A stretch of 50,884 nucleotides of DNA. It comes from Actinomycetota bacterium (GTDB lineage Bacteria; Actinomycetota; Actinomycetes; Nanopelagicales; Nanopelagicaceae). Below, piece after piece: positions 16,498 through 25,795 of the stretch. Below the pieces are notes generated by a model. The model worked only from the letters and a program-made list of their open reading frames with translations. It did not search any database and had not been told where the DNA came from. Every line of letters begins with the position of its first letter. The stretch's first letter is position 1. Location: the NCBI GenBank assembly GCA_009704505.1, contig WLEB01000004.1:1-50884 (forward strand). The letters are read 5' to 3'. A program made the position numbers and the translations under genes.

Positions 16498-16809
16498 TTA
16501 TACCGTAAAACCAAGAGCGCGAAGCTGATCTCTTCCGTCGTCACTTATCTTGTCCGGACCCCAAGGTGGCATCCATACCCAATTGATTTTTACGTCACTA
16601 GTCATTCCTGCAAGGGCTGCACGTGTCTGATCTTCAATCACATCTTGTAATGGGCAGGCCGCAGAAGTTAAAGTCATGTTTAGGATTGCAATGTTTGCTT
16701 CATCGACCATAACATCGTAAATAAGCCCCAGATCCACAACATTAATCCCAAGTTCTGGATCAACTACATCCTTCATAGCTTCGGTAACATCATCGATTGA
16801 CGTTGTCAT
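16498..16809 (-). CDS. sufT: SufT/MIP18-type metal-sulfur cluster assembly factor
   Basis: A 103-residue DUF59-fold protein, implicated in Fe-S cluster maturation and carriage. It contains DPELGINVVDLGLIYDV (residues about 17-33) and the conserved reactive cysteine in TSAACPLQD near residue 53. It ends with the typical WMPPWGPDKIS block. The ATG overlaps the sufU stop as ATGA, placing it as the last assembly gene of the SUF operon. The symbol follows the usage for SUF-linked DUF59 genes. Confidence 0.88.
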   Translation of the reverse strand: MTTSIDDVTEAMKDVVDPELGINVVDLGLIYDVMVDEANIAILNMTLTSAACPLQDVIEDQTRAALAGMTSDVKINWVWMPPWGPDKISDDGRDQLRALGFTV

Positions 16810-17276
16810 TGTGAGCCCCCTCTTTCATCGACACTGTCTTGTGATTGTTTAATTCTATCTGCTGCATCTCTATAGGCCATCCATCCCAGCAACGCGCACT
16901 TAATACGCGCTGGAAACTTGGAAACCCCAGCCATCGCAACGGCATCTTCAAGAACTAGAGGATCTCCCTCTTTCGTACCTTTGCTGTGCATCAGTTCTAT
17001 GAACTGTTCAGTGATTGCACCCGCTTCATCCAAACTCTTATCAAGTAGTAAATCGCTGACTATGGAAACACTGGCCTGAGAAATTGAGCAACCAACTCCA
17101 TCCCAAGTAATCGACTGAATCTTTGATTCGCGGACAGTTAAATTCAGCGTGATTTCATCGCCACAGCTTGGATTTATGTGGTGTACCTGCACGTCATAAG
17201 TACCTGAAAGTCCCTTGTTAAGTGGATGTTTGTAGTGATCGAGAATCACTTCCTGATAAAGAGTGTCCAGTTCCAT
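16806..17276 (-). CDS. sufU: SUF-system sulfur acceptor/scaffold SufU
   Basis: Zinc-dependent sulfurtransferase partner of SufS (IscU/NifU-like fold), accepting persulfide for cluster assembly. The 156 residues carry the three conserved cysteines in NPSCGDE, GVGCSIS and IKCALLGW. The insertion between the second and third Cys is typical of SufU rather than IscU. The N-terminus LYQEVILDHYKHPLNKG is classic. The ATG shares a base with the sufS stop (TGATG), so the two partners are tightly coupled. Confidence 0.95.
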   Translation of the reverse strand: MELDTLYQEVILDHYKHPLNKGLSGTYDVQVHHINPSCGDEITLNLTVRESKIQSITWDGVGCSISQASVSIVSDLLLDKSLDEAGAITEQFIELMHSKGTKEGDPLVLEDAVAMAGVSKFPARIKCALLGWMAYRDAADRIKQSQDSVDERGGSQ

Positions 17277-18514
17277 CAGGCAAAATATTTCTGTGCATTG
17301 ACGATGCCGCTCACCAAAAGATCACACTCTGCTTCTTGATTGTAAAGGTATAGGGAGGCACGCGTTGTTGCCGGTACTCCAAGTTTGCGCGTTAGTGGCC
17401 ATGCACAGTGATGGCCAGTTCTAACAGCTATACCCTGGCTATCAAGATATTGACCTAAATCATGAGGATGTATTTCTCCGACAGTAAAAGAAATGCAAGA
17501 TCCTCTGTTTTCAAGATCTAATGGACCAACTATTTTTAAGGTTGGTATCTCCTGCAGTTTTTCCAAAAAGTATTTTGTGAGCGCCATCTCATGGTGAAAA
17601 ATATTATCCATTCCAATTTTGCTTAGAAAATCCAAAGCTGCGCCCAACCCAACGGCTTGAGCCATATTTGGAACACCAGCTTCAAATCTTTTAGGAGCAG
17701 GAGCCCAGGTCGCAGATTCCATTGTTACATTCTCAATCATGGATCCACCAAAGAGAAATGGAGGCAAATCCTCTAATTGATTGCTCCAAAGAACTCCTAC
17801 TCCAGTTGGACCAACCGCTTTATGACCTGAGAAAACAAGAAAATCAACTCCTAGCTTTTTGACGTCAATAGGCATGTGTGGAACTGACTGGCATGCATCA
17901 AGTACCACAACAGCACCAACTGCATGTGCGCGGGCAACAATTTCCTCCAAAGGATTTATTGTTCCAAGAACATTAGATTGATGAGTTATTGCTACAACTT
18001 TTGTGTCTTCAGAAATCACTGCATTTATAGAATCAAGATCCAATCGACCATTTGGCAGAACTTCAAACCAAGATATTTTTGCACCAGATCGCGATGCTAA
18101 CTGTTGCCAAGGGATGAGATTTGCATGGTGCTCCATCTCGGTAACGACAATTCGATCTTGAGAGGTCAAGGCAAAACGGGACCCGGATGGCGCGTTGCTC
18201 ATCGAGTATGCGATCAGATTTATTGACTCTGTTGCACTTTTCGTGAAGACAATTTCTTCAGATTTGGCCCCTAAGAAATTAGCTACTTTCTCACGCGCCC
18301 CTTCATATGCATCAGTGGCCTCTTCGGCCAATTGATGCGCTCCCCGATGCACCGCAGCGTTATGTGATCTGTAGAAATTACTCTCAGCCTCTATGACTGT
18401 TTCTGGTTTTTGACTCGTCGCTCCGCTATCTAAGTAGATGAGTTTTTTGCCACCACGAACCGTTCGTTCGAAGATTGGAAAATCTCGACGAATTGCGGCA
18501 ACATCAAAACTCAT
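17276..18514 (-). CDS. sufS: Cysteine desulfurase SufS
   Basis: PLP enzyme of class V fold that removes sulfur from cysteine as a persulfide. The 412-residue protein has the PLP lysine in FSGHKAVGPTGVGVLW near residue 232 and the catalytic cysteine in RTGHHCAWPL near residue 371. The cysteine sits in the short loop typical of the SufS (group II) type. The N-terminus starts MSFDVAAIRRDFPIF. It lies between sufC and sufU in the operon. Confidence 0.97.
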   Translation of the reverse strand: MSFDVAAIRRDFPIFERTVRGGKKLIYLDSGATSQKPETVIEAESNFYRSHNAAVHRGAHQLAEEATDAYEGAREKVANFLGAKSEEIVFTKSATESINLIAYSMSNAPSGSRFALTSQDRIVVTEMEHHANLIPWQQLASRSGAKISWFEVLPNGRLDLDSINAVISEDTKVVAITHQSNVLGTINPLEEIVARAHAVGAVVVLDACQSVPHMPIDVKKLGVDFLVFSGHKAVGPTGVGVLWSNQLEDLPPFLFGGSMIENVTMESATWAPAPKRFEAGVPNMAQAVGLGAALDFLSKIGMDNIFHHEMALTKYFLEKLQEIPTLKIVGPLDLENRGSCISFTVGEIHPHDLGQYLDSQGIAVRTGHHCAWPLTRKLGVPATTRASLYLYNQEAECDLLVSGIVNAQKYFA

Positions 18515-18522
18515 AAAACTAA

Positions 18523-19275
18523 TTACTTGCTGACGTAATCGGCATAGCCGTTGGCTTCAAGTTTCTCAGCCAACTCTGGCCCACCTTGTTCCACAATGCG
18601 ACCATTGGCAAAAACGTGAACAAAGTCAGGCTTTATGTATCGCAAGATTCTTGTGTAGTGAGTTATCAAAATAACTCCTAGGTTATTTGCATTTTTGGCA
18701 CGATTAACACCTTCTGAAACTATGCGCAAAGCATCAACATCTAGACCAGAGTCTGTCTCGTCCAGAATTGCCATCTTGGGCTTAAGAAGTTCTAGTTGCA
18801 TAATCTCATGACGCTTCTTTTCTCCACCAGAAAAGCCCTCATTGACATTTCTAGTTGCAAAAGCTGGATCCATGTTTAAAGCTTCCATGGCTGATTTAAC
18901 TTCGCCAACCCATGTTCGAAGCTTTGGAGCCTCTCCGCGCAACGCAGTTGCAGCAGTGCGCAGAAAGTTCGAAACTGAAACACCGGGAACTTCTACCGGA
19001 TACTGCATCGCCAAAAACAATCCGGCCTTCGCGCGTTCGTCAACACTCATTTCAAGAACGTCTGCGCCATCTAACGTAACCGTTCCACCTGTAATTGTGT
19101 ACTTAGGATGTCCTGCGATTGAGTAGGCAAGAGTTGATTTACCTGAACCATTTGGACCCATGATTGCATGAGTCTCACCTGACTTGATAGTTAGATCCAC
19201 TCCCTTCAGGATCTCGACCATTCCATCATCTGTGTTTACAGAGACCTGCAGGTTACGGATTTCTAGTGTGCTCAT
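18523..19275 (-). CDS. sufC: SUF complex ATPase SufC
   Basis: Soluble ABC-type ATPase that drives conformational change in the SufBCD scaffold. The 250-residue protein has Walker A GPNGSGKST near residue 41, the SufC-type signature FSGGEKKRHE near 148, and Walker B AILDETDSGLD near 170, which includes the SufC hallmark DETDSGLD. It starts 22 bp after the Rieske gene, behind a purine-rich GAGAGAAGAGAG ribosome-binding region. Confidence 0.97.
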   Translation of the reverse strand: MSTLEIRNLQVSVNTDDGMVEILKGVDLTIKSGETHAIMGPNGSGKSTLAYSIAGHPKYTITGGTVTLDGADVLEMSVDERAKAGLFLAMQYPVEVPGVSVSNFLRTAATALRGEAPKLRTWVGEVKSAMEALNMDPAFATRNVNEGFSGGEKKRHEIMQLELLKPKMAILDETDSGLDVDALRIVSEGVNRAKNANNLGVILITHYTRILRYIKPDFVHVFANGRIVEQGGPELAEKLEANGYADYVSK

Positions 19276-19297
19276 CTTTTTCTCTCTTCTCTCGTTA

Positions 19298-19594
19298 CTA
19301 AATCTCTACCGTGACGGAGTTTCCGTCGATCTTTACAGGAAATGTTTCTAACGCGATATTTGCGGGCAAAGTCAAAGCTTGGCCAGTTCGCAGGTCAAAC
19401 TCTGCACCGTGTAGCCAGCATTCGATTTTGAATCCATCAGTCTCTCCTTCGGAAAGCGACGCTTCTGAATGTGTACAAGTATCTGCAACAGCAAAGACTT
19501 CTTGGCCCACTCGTGCGACACAGATGCTCTTGCCATTTTTTTCAATGAGCACTGGTTTGCCTTCATGAATCTGGTCAAACTGTAGGTCAGACAT
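19298..19594 (-). CDS. Rieske-type non-haem ferredoxin in the SUF operon
   Basis: A 98-residue Rieske [2Fe-2S] protein. The cluster ligands are visible as C-T-H (near residues 40-42) and C-W-L-H (near 58-61), spaced as in oxygenase-type Rieske ferredoxins. The start is the ATG at 19594, overlapping the sufD stop by 8 bp. The longer frame extending to 19714 would run over sufD and is not supported. Such genes are a usual member of actinobacterial suf operons, probably as an electron carrier for assembly, though the role is not settled. Confidence 0.9.
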   Translation of the reverse strand: MSDLQFDQIHEGKPVLIEKNGKSICVARVGQEVFAVADTCTHSEASLSEGETDGFKIECWLHGAEFDLRTGQALTLPANIALETFPVKIDGNSVTVEI

Positions 19595-20675
19595 TATGTC
19601 CCGCCTTTTCAAGCTCATTATCAATGCGATCCATGATTCGATGTTGAATCTCTTCATTACCAATTTCCGAAACAATCTCATTGAAGAAACCTCGAACAAC
19701 CAGTCGTCTGGCATCTGCCATAGCGATACCGCGTGACATCAAGTAAAAGAGCTGCTCATCATCAAAGCGGCCTGTTGTGCTTGCGTGTCCTGCGCCAACA
19801 ATTTCGCCTGTTTCAATTTCCAGGTTAGGTACTGAATCAGCACGTGCACCATCAGAAAGCAAGAGATTGCGGTTTAGCTCGTAGGTATCAGTACCTTCTG
19901 CAGCTGCGCGGATTAAGACATCACCGATCCACACTGTGTGAGCATCTTGACCAGCTAATGCGCCTTTATAGTTCACATTCGATTTAGCATGTGGAACTGC
20001 GTGATCAATGTGATTTCGATGTTCAAAGAATTGTCCAGCAGTTGCGAAATAAACACCCAAAAGATCAGCCGATGCACCCGGTGCCTTAAAGGCTACTGTT
20101 GGAAGAATTCGCACAACATCTCCCCCAACTGTCACTGTAATCGATTTAAAGATTGCATCCTTATCAACTATGGCATGGTGGCGAGCTGTGTAGACGGATT
20201 TAGATTCAAACTCTTGAAGAGTTACAAATTTTAGATTAGACCCCGGAGCCAAGTAAATCTCCAGATCTTCTGCCAAAACAGTATCTGTCGTGTTTTCAAC
20301 GATCACAGTTGCAACTGCATGAGTTCCAAGAGAAATTCGAACACGTGAGAATTCAGCAGTATCCATCCCACCAGCTGAGCGACCCAAAAAGATCGGCTCA
20401 GTCAGCTCGGTATTTGCTGCGATAGCAAGATGTGCAACCGAACTCGCCGATCCCCTGACGCGTTCAATGATGACGTCATCGGATGCAGATAAAGGTTCTA
20501 GGTTCTCACGAATAAATGTAACTCCGGATGGCAGTGCACCTTTTGTAATCAATGACTCGCGATCTGATTGAACAGCCGTTCCATCATGTAGTCCACGCAG
20601 GCGTTTTAGAGGGGTGAAACGCCACGCCTCTTCTCTTCCCGTCGGAGTTAAGTAATTAGTAGTTAAAACAGACAT
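19587..20675 (-). CDS. sufD: Fe-S assembly scaffold protein SufD
   Basis: Component of the SufBC2D scaffold. The 362-residue protein has a variable N-terminal part and the right-handed beta-helix core shared with SufB. The C-terminal helical block includes GAGHASTTGRFDDEQLFYLM near residues 295-314, where the conserved histidine lies. It ends with RIDNELEKAGHNV. The ATG shares a base with the sufB stop (TAATG). Confidence 0.95.
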   Translation of the reverse strand: MSVLTTNYLTPTGREEAWRFTPLKRLRGLHDGTAVQSDRESLITKGALPSGVTFIRENLEPLSASDDVIIERVRGSASSVAHLAIAANTELTEPIFLGRSAGGMDTAEFSRVRISLGTHAVATVIVENTTDTVLAEDLEIYLAPGSNLKFVTLQEFESKSVYTARHHAIVDKDAIFKSITVTVGGDVVRILPTVAFKAPGASADLLGVYFATAGQFFEHRNHIDHAVPHAKSNVNYKGALAGQDAHTVWIGDVLIRAAAEGTDTYELNRNLLLSDGARADSVPNLEIETGEIVGAGHASTTGRFDDEQLFYLMSRGIAMADARRLVVRGFFNEIVSEIGNEEIQHRIMDRIDNELEKAGHNV

Positions 20676-22084
20676 TAACCTACGGCACCTTCCATCTGGA
20701 GTTCAATCAATCTATTGAGTTCTAGTGCATACTCCATTGGAAGTTCGCGCGCAATTGGTTCGATAAACCCACGAACAATCATCGCCATTGCTTCATCTTC
20801 ATTTAGTCCGCGTGACATTAAGTAGAAGAGTTGATCATCACTTACTTTTGAAACAGTAGCTTCGTGACCCATAGAAACATCATCTTCACGGATGTCTACA
20901 TACGGATAAGTATCAGAACGCGAAATGGTATCTACCAATAGAGCGTCGCATTTAACGGTGCTCTTTGAGTGATGTGCACCCTCTTGTACTTGAACAAGCC
21001 CTCTATAAGAAGTTCGTCCTCCACCACGTGCAACCGACTTAGAGATAACAGATGATGACGTGTACGGAGCAGCATGAACCATTTTTGCTCCTGAATCCTG
21101 ATGCTGACCTTCTCCGGCAAATGCAAGTGAAAGAGTTTCACCCTTTGCATGAGGACCCATTAAAAAGATCGCTGGATACTTCATAGTGACCTTTGAGCCA
21201 ATATTGCCATCGACCCATTCCATAGTTGCACCTTCAGCACATGTTGCGCGCTTTGTAACTAAGTTATAAACATTGTTTGACCAGTTTTGGATTGTTGTGT
21301 AACGAACACGAGCACCCTTTTTAACAATGATTTCAACGACGGCAGAGTGCAAAGAATCTGATTTATAGATTGGTGCTGTGCAACCCTCTACATAGTGAAT
21401 GTAGGAATCTTCGTCAGCAATAATCAAAGTTCTTTCAAACTGTCCCATATTCTCAGTGTTTATACGGAAATATGCCTGCAGTGGGATGTCAACGTGAACA
21501 CCCTTAGGTACGTAGATAAAGGATCCCCCTGACCACACGGATGTATTAAGGGCTGCAAATTTATTGTCTCCGACAGGAATAACGGTTCCGAAATACTCCT
21601 TGAAAAGTTCTGGGTGTTGTTTCAAAGCGGTATCTGTATCAAGGAAAATAACACCCTGAGCTTCAAGATCTTCACGAATCGAGTGATAAACCACTTCTGA
21701 TTCGTACTGGGCGGCAACACCGGATACAAGTCTTTGTTTTTCTGCTTCTGGGATACCTAATCGATCATATGTATCTTTAATTTCATCTGGCAGGTCATCC
21801 CATGTTGTTGCCTGCTTTTCGGTAGAACGCACGAAATACTTGATCGTGTCAAAGAAAATTCCTGAAAGGTCTGATCCCCAGTTAGGCATAGGCTTCTTCT
21901 CAAATAGGGCAAGGCCTTTGAGTCTTAGTTCCAGCATCCAGTCCGGCTCTGACTTCTTAGCAGAGATATCGCGAACAACATCTTCGTTGATTCCACGCTT
22001 TGCATTCTCACCAATTTCACTCTTGTCTGACCAACCATATTCATAGTTGCCAAGACCTTCGAGCTCTGGATGTGCTGTAGTCAT
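20675..22084 (-). CDS. sufB: Fe-S assembly scaffold protein SufB
   Basis: Central scaffold subunit on which clusters are built. The 469-residue protein shows the strongly conserved blocks [19 protein letters not shown] near residue 184, [10 protein letters not shown] near 230, and the cysteine-bearing [19 protein letters not shown] near 376. The C-terminal [20 protein letters not shown] helical region follows. Length is normal. The ATG overlaps the sufR stop as ATGA, tying scaffold synthesis to the regulator. Confidence 0.97.
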   Translation of the reverse strand: MTTAHPELEGLGNYEYGWSDKSEIGENAKRGINEDVVRDISAKKSEPDWMLELRLKGLALFEKKPMPNWGSDLSGIFFDTIKYFVRSTEKQATTWDDLPDEIKDTYDRLGIPEAEKQRLVSGVAAQYESEVVYHSIREDLEAQGVIFLDTDTALKQHPELFKEYFGTVIPVGDNKFAALNTSVWSGGSFIYVPKGVHVDIPLQAYFRINTENMGQFERTLIIADEDSYIHYVEGCTAPIYKSDSLHSAVVEIIVKKGARVRYTTIQNWSNNVYNLVTKRATCAEGATMEWVDGNIGSKVTMKYPAIFLMGPHAKGETLSLAFAGEGQHQDSGAKMVHAAPYTSSSVISKSVARGGGRTSYRGLVQVQEGAHHSKSTVKCDALLVDTISRSDTYPYVDIREDDVSMGHEATVSKVSDDQLFYLMSRGLNEDEAMAMIVRGFIEPIARELPMEYALELNRLIELQMEGAVG

Positions 22085-22773
22085 GCGCGTTCCCCGTTTC
22101 TTGATATTTTCGATTTTTTGTTAGTAGTTTGTAATTTTGGAATAAACGTTGTGCAGACACCATCACCGTGAGCAATAGTTGCTAAGCGCTGAACATGTGT
22201 CCCTAAAATCTTTGAAAGTGCCGAGGTTTCTGCCTCGCATAGTTGTGGAAACTCTGCTGCAACGTGCGCAATTGGGCAATGATGTTGAATTAACTCTTGA
22301 CCCATTGCTTTGTTATCTACACTCGCCGCGTAACCTTGCTCAGTTAAAAACGATGCTAGAGCCGCTGTCTTGTTTGTGTTCTTAGCCATTGAATCTAAAG
22401 CCTTACGTTCAATGTCATCGGCACGAGACTGTGCGAATCCATCTACGAGTTGATTGCCGGATTGAGAGGACATAAATTTAAGCGCTGCTACCGCTAAATC
22501 ATCATAAGAGTGTTCAAAGCGCTCCCGACCTTTGTCGGACATAACAAAGACTTTTGAAGGTCGGCCTCTTCCACGAATTGCAAGAGATCTCGGTTCCCGA
22601 GCTTCAATAAGCCCATCTGCAATTAAAAGCTCTAAGTGTCTGCGAATTCCTGTTGCAGTTAGCGCTAAGCGCTCCCCAAGAATCGCAGCAGTTGATGGGC
22701 CATTTTCCAGAATTGATCGAGCCACAAGATCGCGCGTGCGAACGTCCTCGCCAACCACCATCGAGCCTGTCAT
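22081..22773 (-). CDS. sufR: SufR-type Fe-S cluster-sensing transcriptional regulator
   Basis: Winged-helix repressor expected to hold an Fe-S cluster and control the suf operon. The chosen 230-residue form starts at the ATG at 22773. A longer frame to 22842 would cross the promoter. The helix-turn-helix spans about residues 10-75 ([20 protein letters not shown]), with the wing [10 protein letters not shown] after it. Three cysteines near residues 166, 179 and 207 (spacing C-x12-C-x27-C) in [15 protein letters not shown] and DGVCTTF are candidate cluster ligands. It heads the operon and overlaps sufB. Confidence 0.9.
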   Translation of the reverse strand: MTGSMVVGEDVRTRDLVARSILENGPSTAAILGERLALTATGIRRHLELLIADGLIEAREPRSLAIRGRGRPSKVFVMSDKGRERFEHSYDDLAVAALKFMSSQSGNQLVDGFAQSRADDIERKALDSMAKNTNKTAALASFLTEQGYAASVDNKAMGQELIQHHCPIAHVAAEFPQLCEAETSALSKILGTHVQRLATIAHGDGVCTTFIPKLQTTNKKSKISRNGERA

Positions 22774-22780
22774 TTTCACA

Positions 22781-22805
22781 ACACTATTGTGTCGTAATTC
22801 GACAC
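22781..22805 (-). promoter_or_regulatory. suf operon promoter and probable SufR operator
   Basis: A -10-like TAGTGT (22781-22786, minus) ends 7 nt before the sufR ATG. Overlapping it are two palindromes: ACAC-TATT-GTGT (22781-22792) and GTGTCG-N5-CGACAC (22789-22805). The arrangement covers the spacer and -10, as expected for autorepression by SufR. ACAC/GTGT-type half-sites resemble, as far as I recall, the mycobacterial SufR site. Protein binding is inferred. Confidence 0.55.
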
Positions 22806-22842
22806 CTCCTGCCAGTTGGAACGCGCCTACCCCCGCAGTCAA

Positions 22843-22848
22843 TAGGCT
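22843..22848 (+). promoter_or_regulatory. ctaA -10 element (leaderless geometry)
   Basis: TAGGCT ending 6 nt before the ctaA ATG; no Shine-Dalgarno and no good -35. It lies about 40 bp from the divergent sufR operator. Confidence 0.35.
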
Positions 22849-22854
22849 TTACCT

Positions 22855-23751
22855 ATGTCCCGAACTGCAGTTGTAGGCTCAAGATTTTCAGCTGCCAGGG
22901 TTTTAATCCCCGCTAGCGCAGTACTTCTGTTTTTGCAGGCCGCACTGGTCGTAACGGGTGGAGCGGTTCGCCTAACGGGTTCGGGTCTTGGGTGTCCCAC
23001 GTGGCCGGAATGCACTCCGGGTTCCTATACACCGGTTCCCCATCAAGCCGAACCTGTCCTGAATGTTTGGATTGAGTTCGGAAATCGAATGCTCACCTTC
23101 GCACTTGTTTTAGCTTCACTAGTTGTAATCATTTCAGTGTTAAAAAGCGGACGAAGAGATCTGCGCTCACTAGCTATGGGTCAGTTTTTAGGAATATTCG
23201 GACAAGGAATCTTAGGCGGAATCACCGTATTAACCGATCTCAATCCAATTACTGTTGCACTCCACCTTTTGTTATCCATGGTCTTGATTGCTGGTGCATC
23301 ATCTATTCATATGCGCAGGTTTGCTCCTTCAATAAGTATTGAATCATCTAGGTTAACTCGCTCGCTGGCCAAAGCACATGTATCAATTATGTTTTTGGTG
23401 ATGATTTTAGGAACAGTCGTAACAGGGTCGGGTCCTCACGCAGGTGATGCTCAAGCACCACGTTTCTCATTTGACATAAGAACCGTCGCCATTTTGCATG
23501 CCGATTTTGTTATATTTCTTTTTGGACTCACTATTGCCTTCTATGTTGCTGTTGGCACTTCGCCTCAAACAAAGGTCAAATTGCGTACCTTTACTATAAT
23601 TGCCTTGGCTCAGGGAGTCATTGGCTATGTTCAATACTTCTTAGGAGTGCCAGCCTTAATAGTTGGTTTTCATTTATTGGGGGCTGCGGTTCTTTGGATC
23701 AGTGCATGGAGAGTTTTTCTTTCGACCAGAATAAGAATGGAAACAAAATGA
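22855..23751 (+). CDS. ctaA: Haem A synthase (COX15/CtaA family)
   Basis: Integral membrane enzyme oxidising the haem o methyl group to make haem a for aa3-type oxidase. The 298 residues contain about eight predicted helices, the first near residues 17-37. The first extracytoplasmic loop has the cysteine pair CPTWPEC (near 43-49), followed by IEFGNRMLT near 72. Histidine-bearing helices follow: ALHLLLSMVLI, LHADFVIFLFGL and GFHLLGAAVLW. Position 75 is Asn in a motif where many CtaA proteins carry His. The stop overlaps the tkt ATG (ATGA). Confidence 0.92.
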   Translation: MSRTAVVGSRFSAARVLIPASAVLLFLQAALVVTGGAVRLTGSGLGCPTWPECTPGSYTPVPHQAEPVLNVWIEFGNRMLTFALVLASLVVIISVLKSGRRDLRSLAMGQFLGIFGQGILGGITVLTDLNPITVALHLLLSMVLIAGASSIHMRRFAPSISIESSRLTRSLAKAHVSIMFLVMILGTVVTGSGPHAGDAQAPRFSFDIRTVAILHADFVIFLFGLTIAFYVAVGTSPQTKVKLRTFTIIALAQGVIGYVQYFLGVPALIVGFHLLGAAVLWISAWRVFLSTRIRMETK

Positions 23752-25793
23752 GTAAACCGGCCGGATGGACAACTCTTGATGATCGCGCCATTGCATATGC
23801 GCGCGCTTTAGCTGCAGATGCGGTCCAAAAAGTTGGAAACGGCCACCCAGGCACGGCAATGTCACTGGCTCCAGTTGCATATCTGCTTTTTCAACGTCAT
23901 TTAGTCCATGATCCAAGCGACTCACATTGGTTAGGCCGCGATCGTTTCATTCTCTCTTGTGGTCACTCATCGCTTACTTTATATATTCAACTTTTCTTGA
24001 GTGGTTATGGTCTTGAAATGAAGGACCTAGAAAACTTTAGAACGTGGGGCTCATTAACCCCTGGACATCCAGAGTATGGCCACACAGCCGGTGTTGAGAT
24101 GACAACTGGTCCTTTAGGTCAAGGAGTAGCAACTGCCGTTGGTATGGCTATGGCGGCAAGATACGAACGCGGTTTGTTAGATCCAGATTCACAGCAATCA
24201 AAATCGAGCTTTGATCACCGAATTTGGGTTATCTGCTCTGATGGCGACTTACAAGAAGGTGTCAGCGCAGAGGCTTCTTCTCTGGCCGGCACTCAAAGCC
24301 TGGGCTTGTTAAATGTTATTTATGACGACAATAGAATTTCAATTGAAGGTGATACACATAATGCCTTCACTGAAGATGTATCAGCTCGATACCGTGCATA
24401 TGGTTGGCACGTTATAGATGTTGCTGCGCAAGCAAATGGCGATGTTGACCTGATCGCACTTGATGCAGCAATGGAAGCCGCAAAAAAAGAAGTAAATAAA
24501 CCCTCATTGATACGAATGAAATCTGTCATTGCTTGGCCAGCACCTAAAGCACAAGGCACTGCTTCCTCCCATGGTTCTGCACTTGGAGTTGAAGAGATTA
24601 AGGCGACAAAAACAGTATTGGGTCTTAACCCCGAAGAAGATTTTGCGATGCCTGCAGAAGTTCTTGCACACGCACGAGAAGTAAAAAAGCGTGGCGCTGA
24701 AGTAAGAGCCACATGGGAAGAATCTTTTGCTCTTTGGGCAAAAAATCAGCCAGAGAGAGCCAAACTGCTAGAGCGATTAAGAGCCAAAGAACTTCCGAGT
24801 AACTGGGACAGCACCATTCCAGTTTTCCCAGCTGGAAAAGATATGGCAACCCGCGCAGCATCAGGCGAAGTTATTAATGCATTAGCAGAACACCTACCGG
24901 AATTCTGGGGTGGATCTTCTGATTTAGCAGGTTCCAACAACACAAGCATCAAGGGTGCTCAAAGTTTTCTACCAAGTACAAGTTCGATCGCTGGGGCTAA
25001 TCCCTATGGGCGCATCATTCACTTTGGCATTAGAGAACATGCAATGGGCGCAATACTCAACGGAATAGCACTACATGGTCTATCGCGTAGTTTTGGTGGA
25101 ACTTTTGCTGTCTTTAGTGATTACATGCGTCCAGCTGTCAGATTGGCGGCATTAATGAACATCGCCTCCACTTTTGTATGGACCCACGATTCCATTGGTG
25201 TCGGCGAAGATGGTCCAACTCATCAACCGATCGAACATTTCGCTGCATTGCGCGCCATCCCAGGTTTAGATGTAGTGCGACCTGGTGATGCAAATGAAGT
25301 GGCAGAGGCTTGGAAAACGATTATTACTAGAAATCGTCCTGTAGGAATTTTACTCTCTCGACAAAATTTGCCTGTACTTGACAGAACAATTTACGGTTCT
25401 GCAGCCAACGTTTCAAAGGGTGCATACGTTTTAAAGGACGCTAAAAAACCGCTGGTGATTTTGATAGCAACAGGCTCTGAACTCAGTCTTGCAGTTGAGG
25501 CAGCAGTAGCTCTTGAATCTGATGGAATAGCTGTTCGAGTTGTGAGCGCACCTTGCCTAGAGTGGTTTGACGAACAAGATAGGAGCTATAAAGAAAGCGT
25601 CTTGCCGCCAAACATTCTTAAGGTCAGCATTGAAGTTGGAATCGCCCAAGGATGGCATAAATACATCGGAGATACGGGACTAGCCATATCCCTTGAACAT
25701 TACGGTGCATCGGCTGATGCAAAGCGGTTATTTAAAGAGTTTGGATTTTCAGTTGAAAGCGTTGTTGCTCAAGTAAAGAAGTTGGTCAAATAA
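23748..25793 (+). CDS. tkt: Transketolase
   Basis: ThDP-dependent transfer of two-carbon units in the pentose phosphate pathway. The 681-residue form starts at the ATG at 23748 (MSKPAGWTTLDDRAIAYARA), overlapping the ctaA stop as ATGA; a longer frame from 23694 lies inside ctaA. The thiamine-site block is CSDGDLQEGVSAEASSLAG near residues 163-181. The second half has GIREHAMGAILNGIALHG near 425 and the DSIGVGEDGPTHQPIEH loop near 481. It is followed 2 bp later by tal. Confidence 0.97.
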   Translation: MSKPAGWTTLDDRAIAYARALAADAVQKVGNGHPGTAMSLAPVAYLLFQRHLVHDPSDSHWLGRDRFILSCGHSSLTLYIQLFLSGYGLEMKDLENFRTWGSLTPGHPEYGHTAGVEMTTGPLGQGVATAVGMAMAARYERGLLDPDSQQSKSSFDHRIWVICSDGDLQEGVSAEASSLAGTQSLGLLNVIYDDNRISIEGDTHNAFTEDVSARYRAYGWHVIDVAAQANGDVDLIALDAAMEAAKKEVNKPSLIRMKSVIAWPAPKAQGTASSHGSALGVEEIKATKTVLGLNPEEDFAMPAEVLAHAREVKKRGAEVRATWEESFALWAKNQPERAKLLERLRAKELPSNWDSTIPVFPAGKDMATRAASGEVINALAEHLPEFWGGSSDLAGSNNTSIKGAQSFLPSTSSIAGANPYGRIIHFGIREHAMGAILNGIALHGLSRSFGGTFAVFSDYMRPAVRLAALMNIASTFVWTHDSIGVGEDGPTHQPIEHFAALRAIPGLDVVRPGDANEVAEAWKTIITRNRPVGILLSRQNLPVLDRTIYGSAANVSKGAYVLKDAKKPLVILIATGSELSLAVEAAVALESDGIAVRVVSAPCLEWFDEQDRSYKESVLPPNILKVSIEVGIAQGWHKYIGDTGLAISLEHYGASADAKRLFKEFGFSVESVVAQVKKLVK

Positions 25794-25795
25794 AT

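Noticed and set aside
24320-24712. 130-codon minus-strand ORF inside tkt
   Set aside because: Antisense to conserved transketolase sequence; low-complexity Ser/Ala-rich translation.
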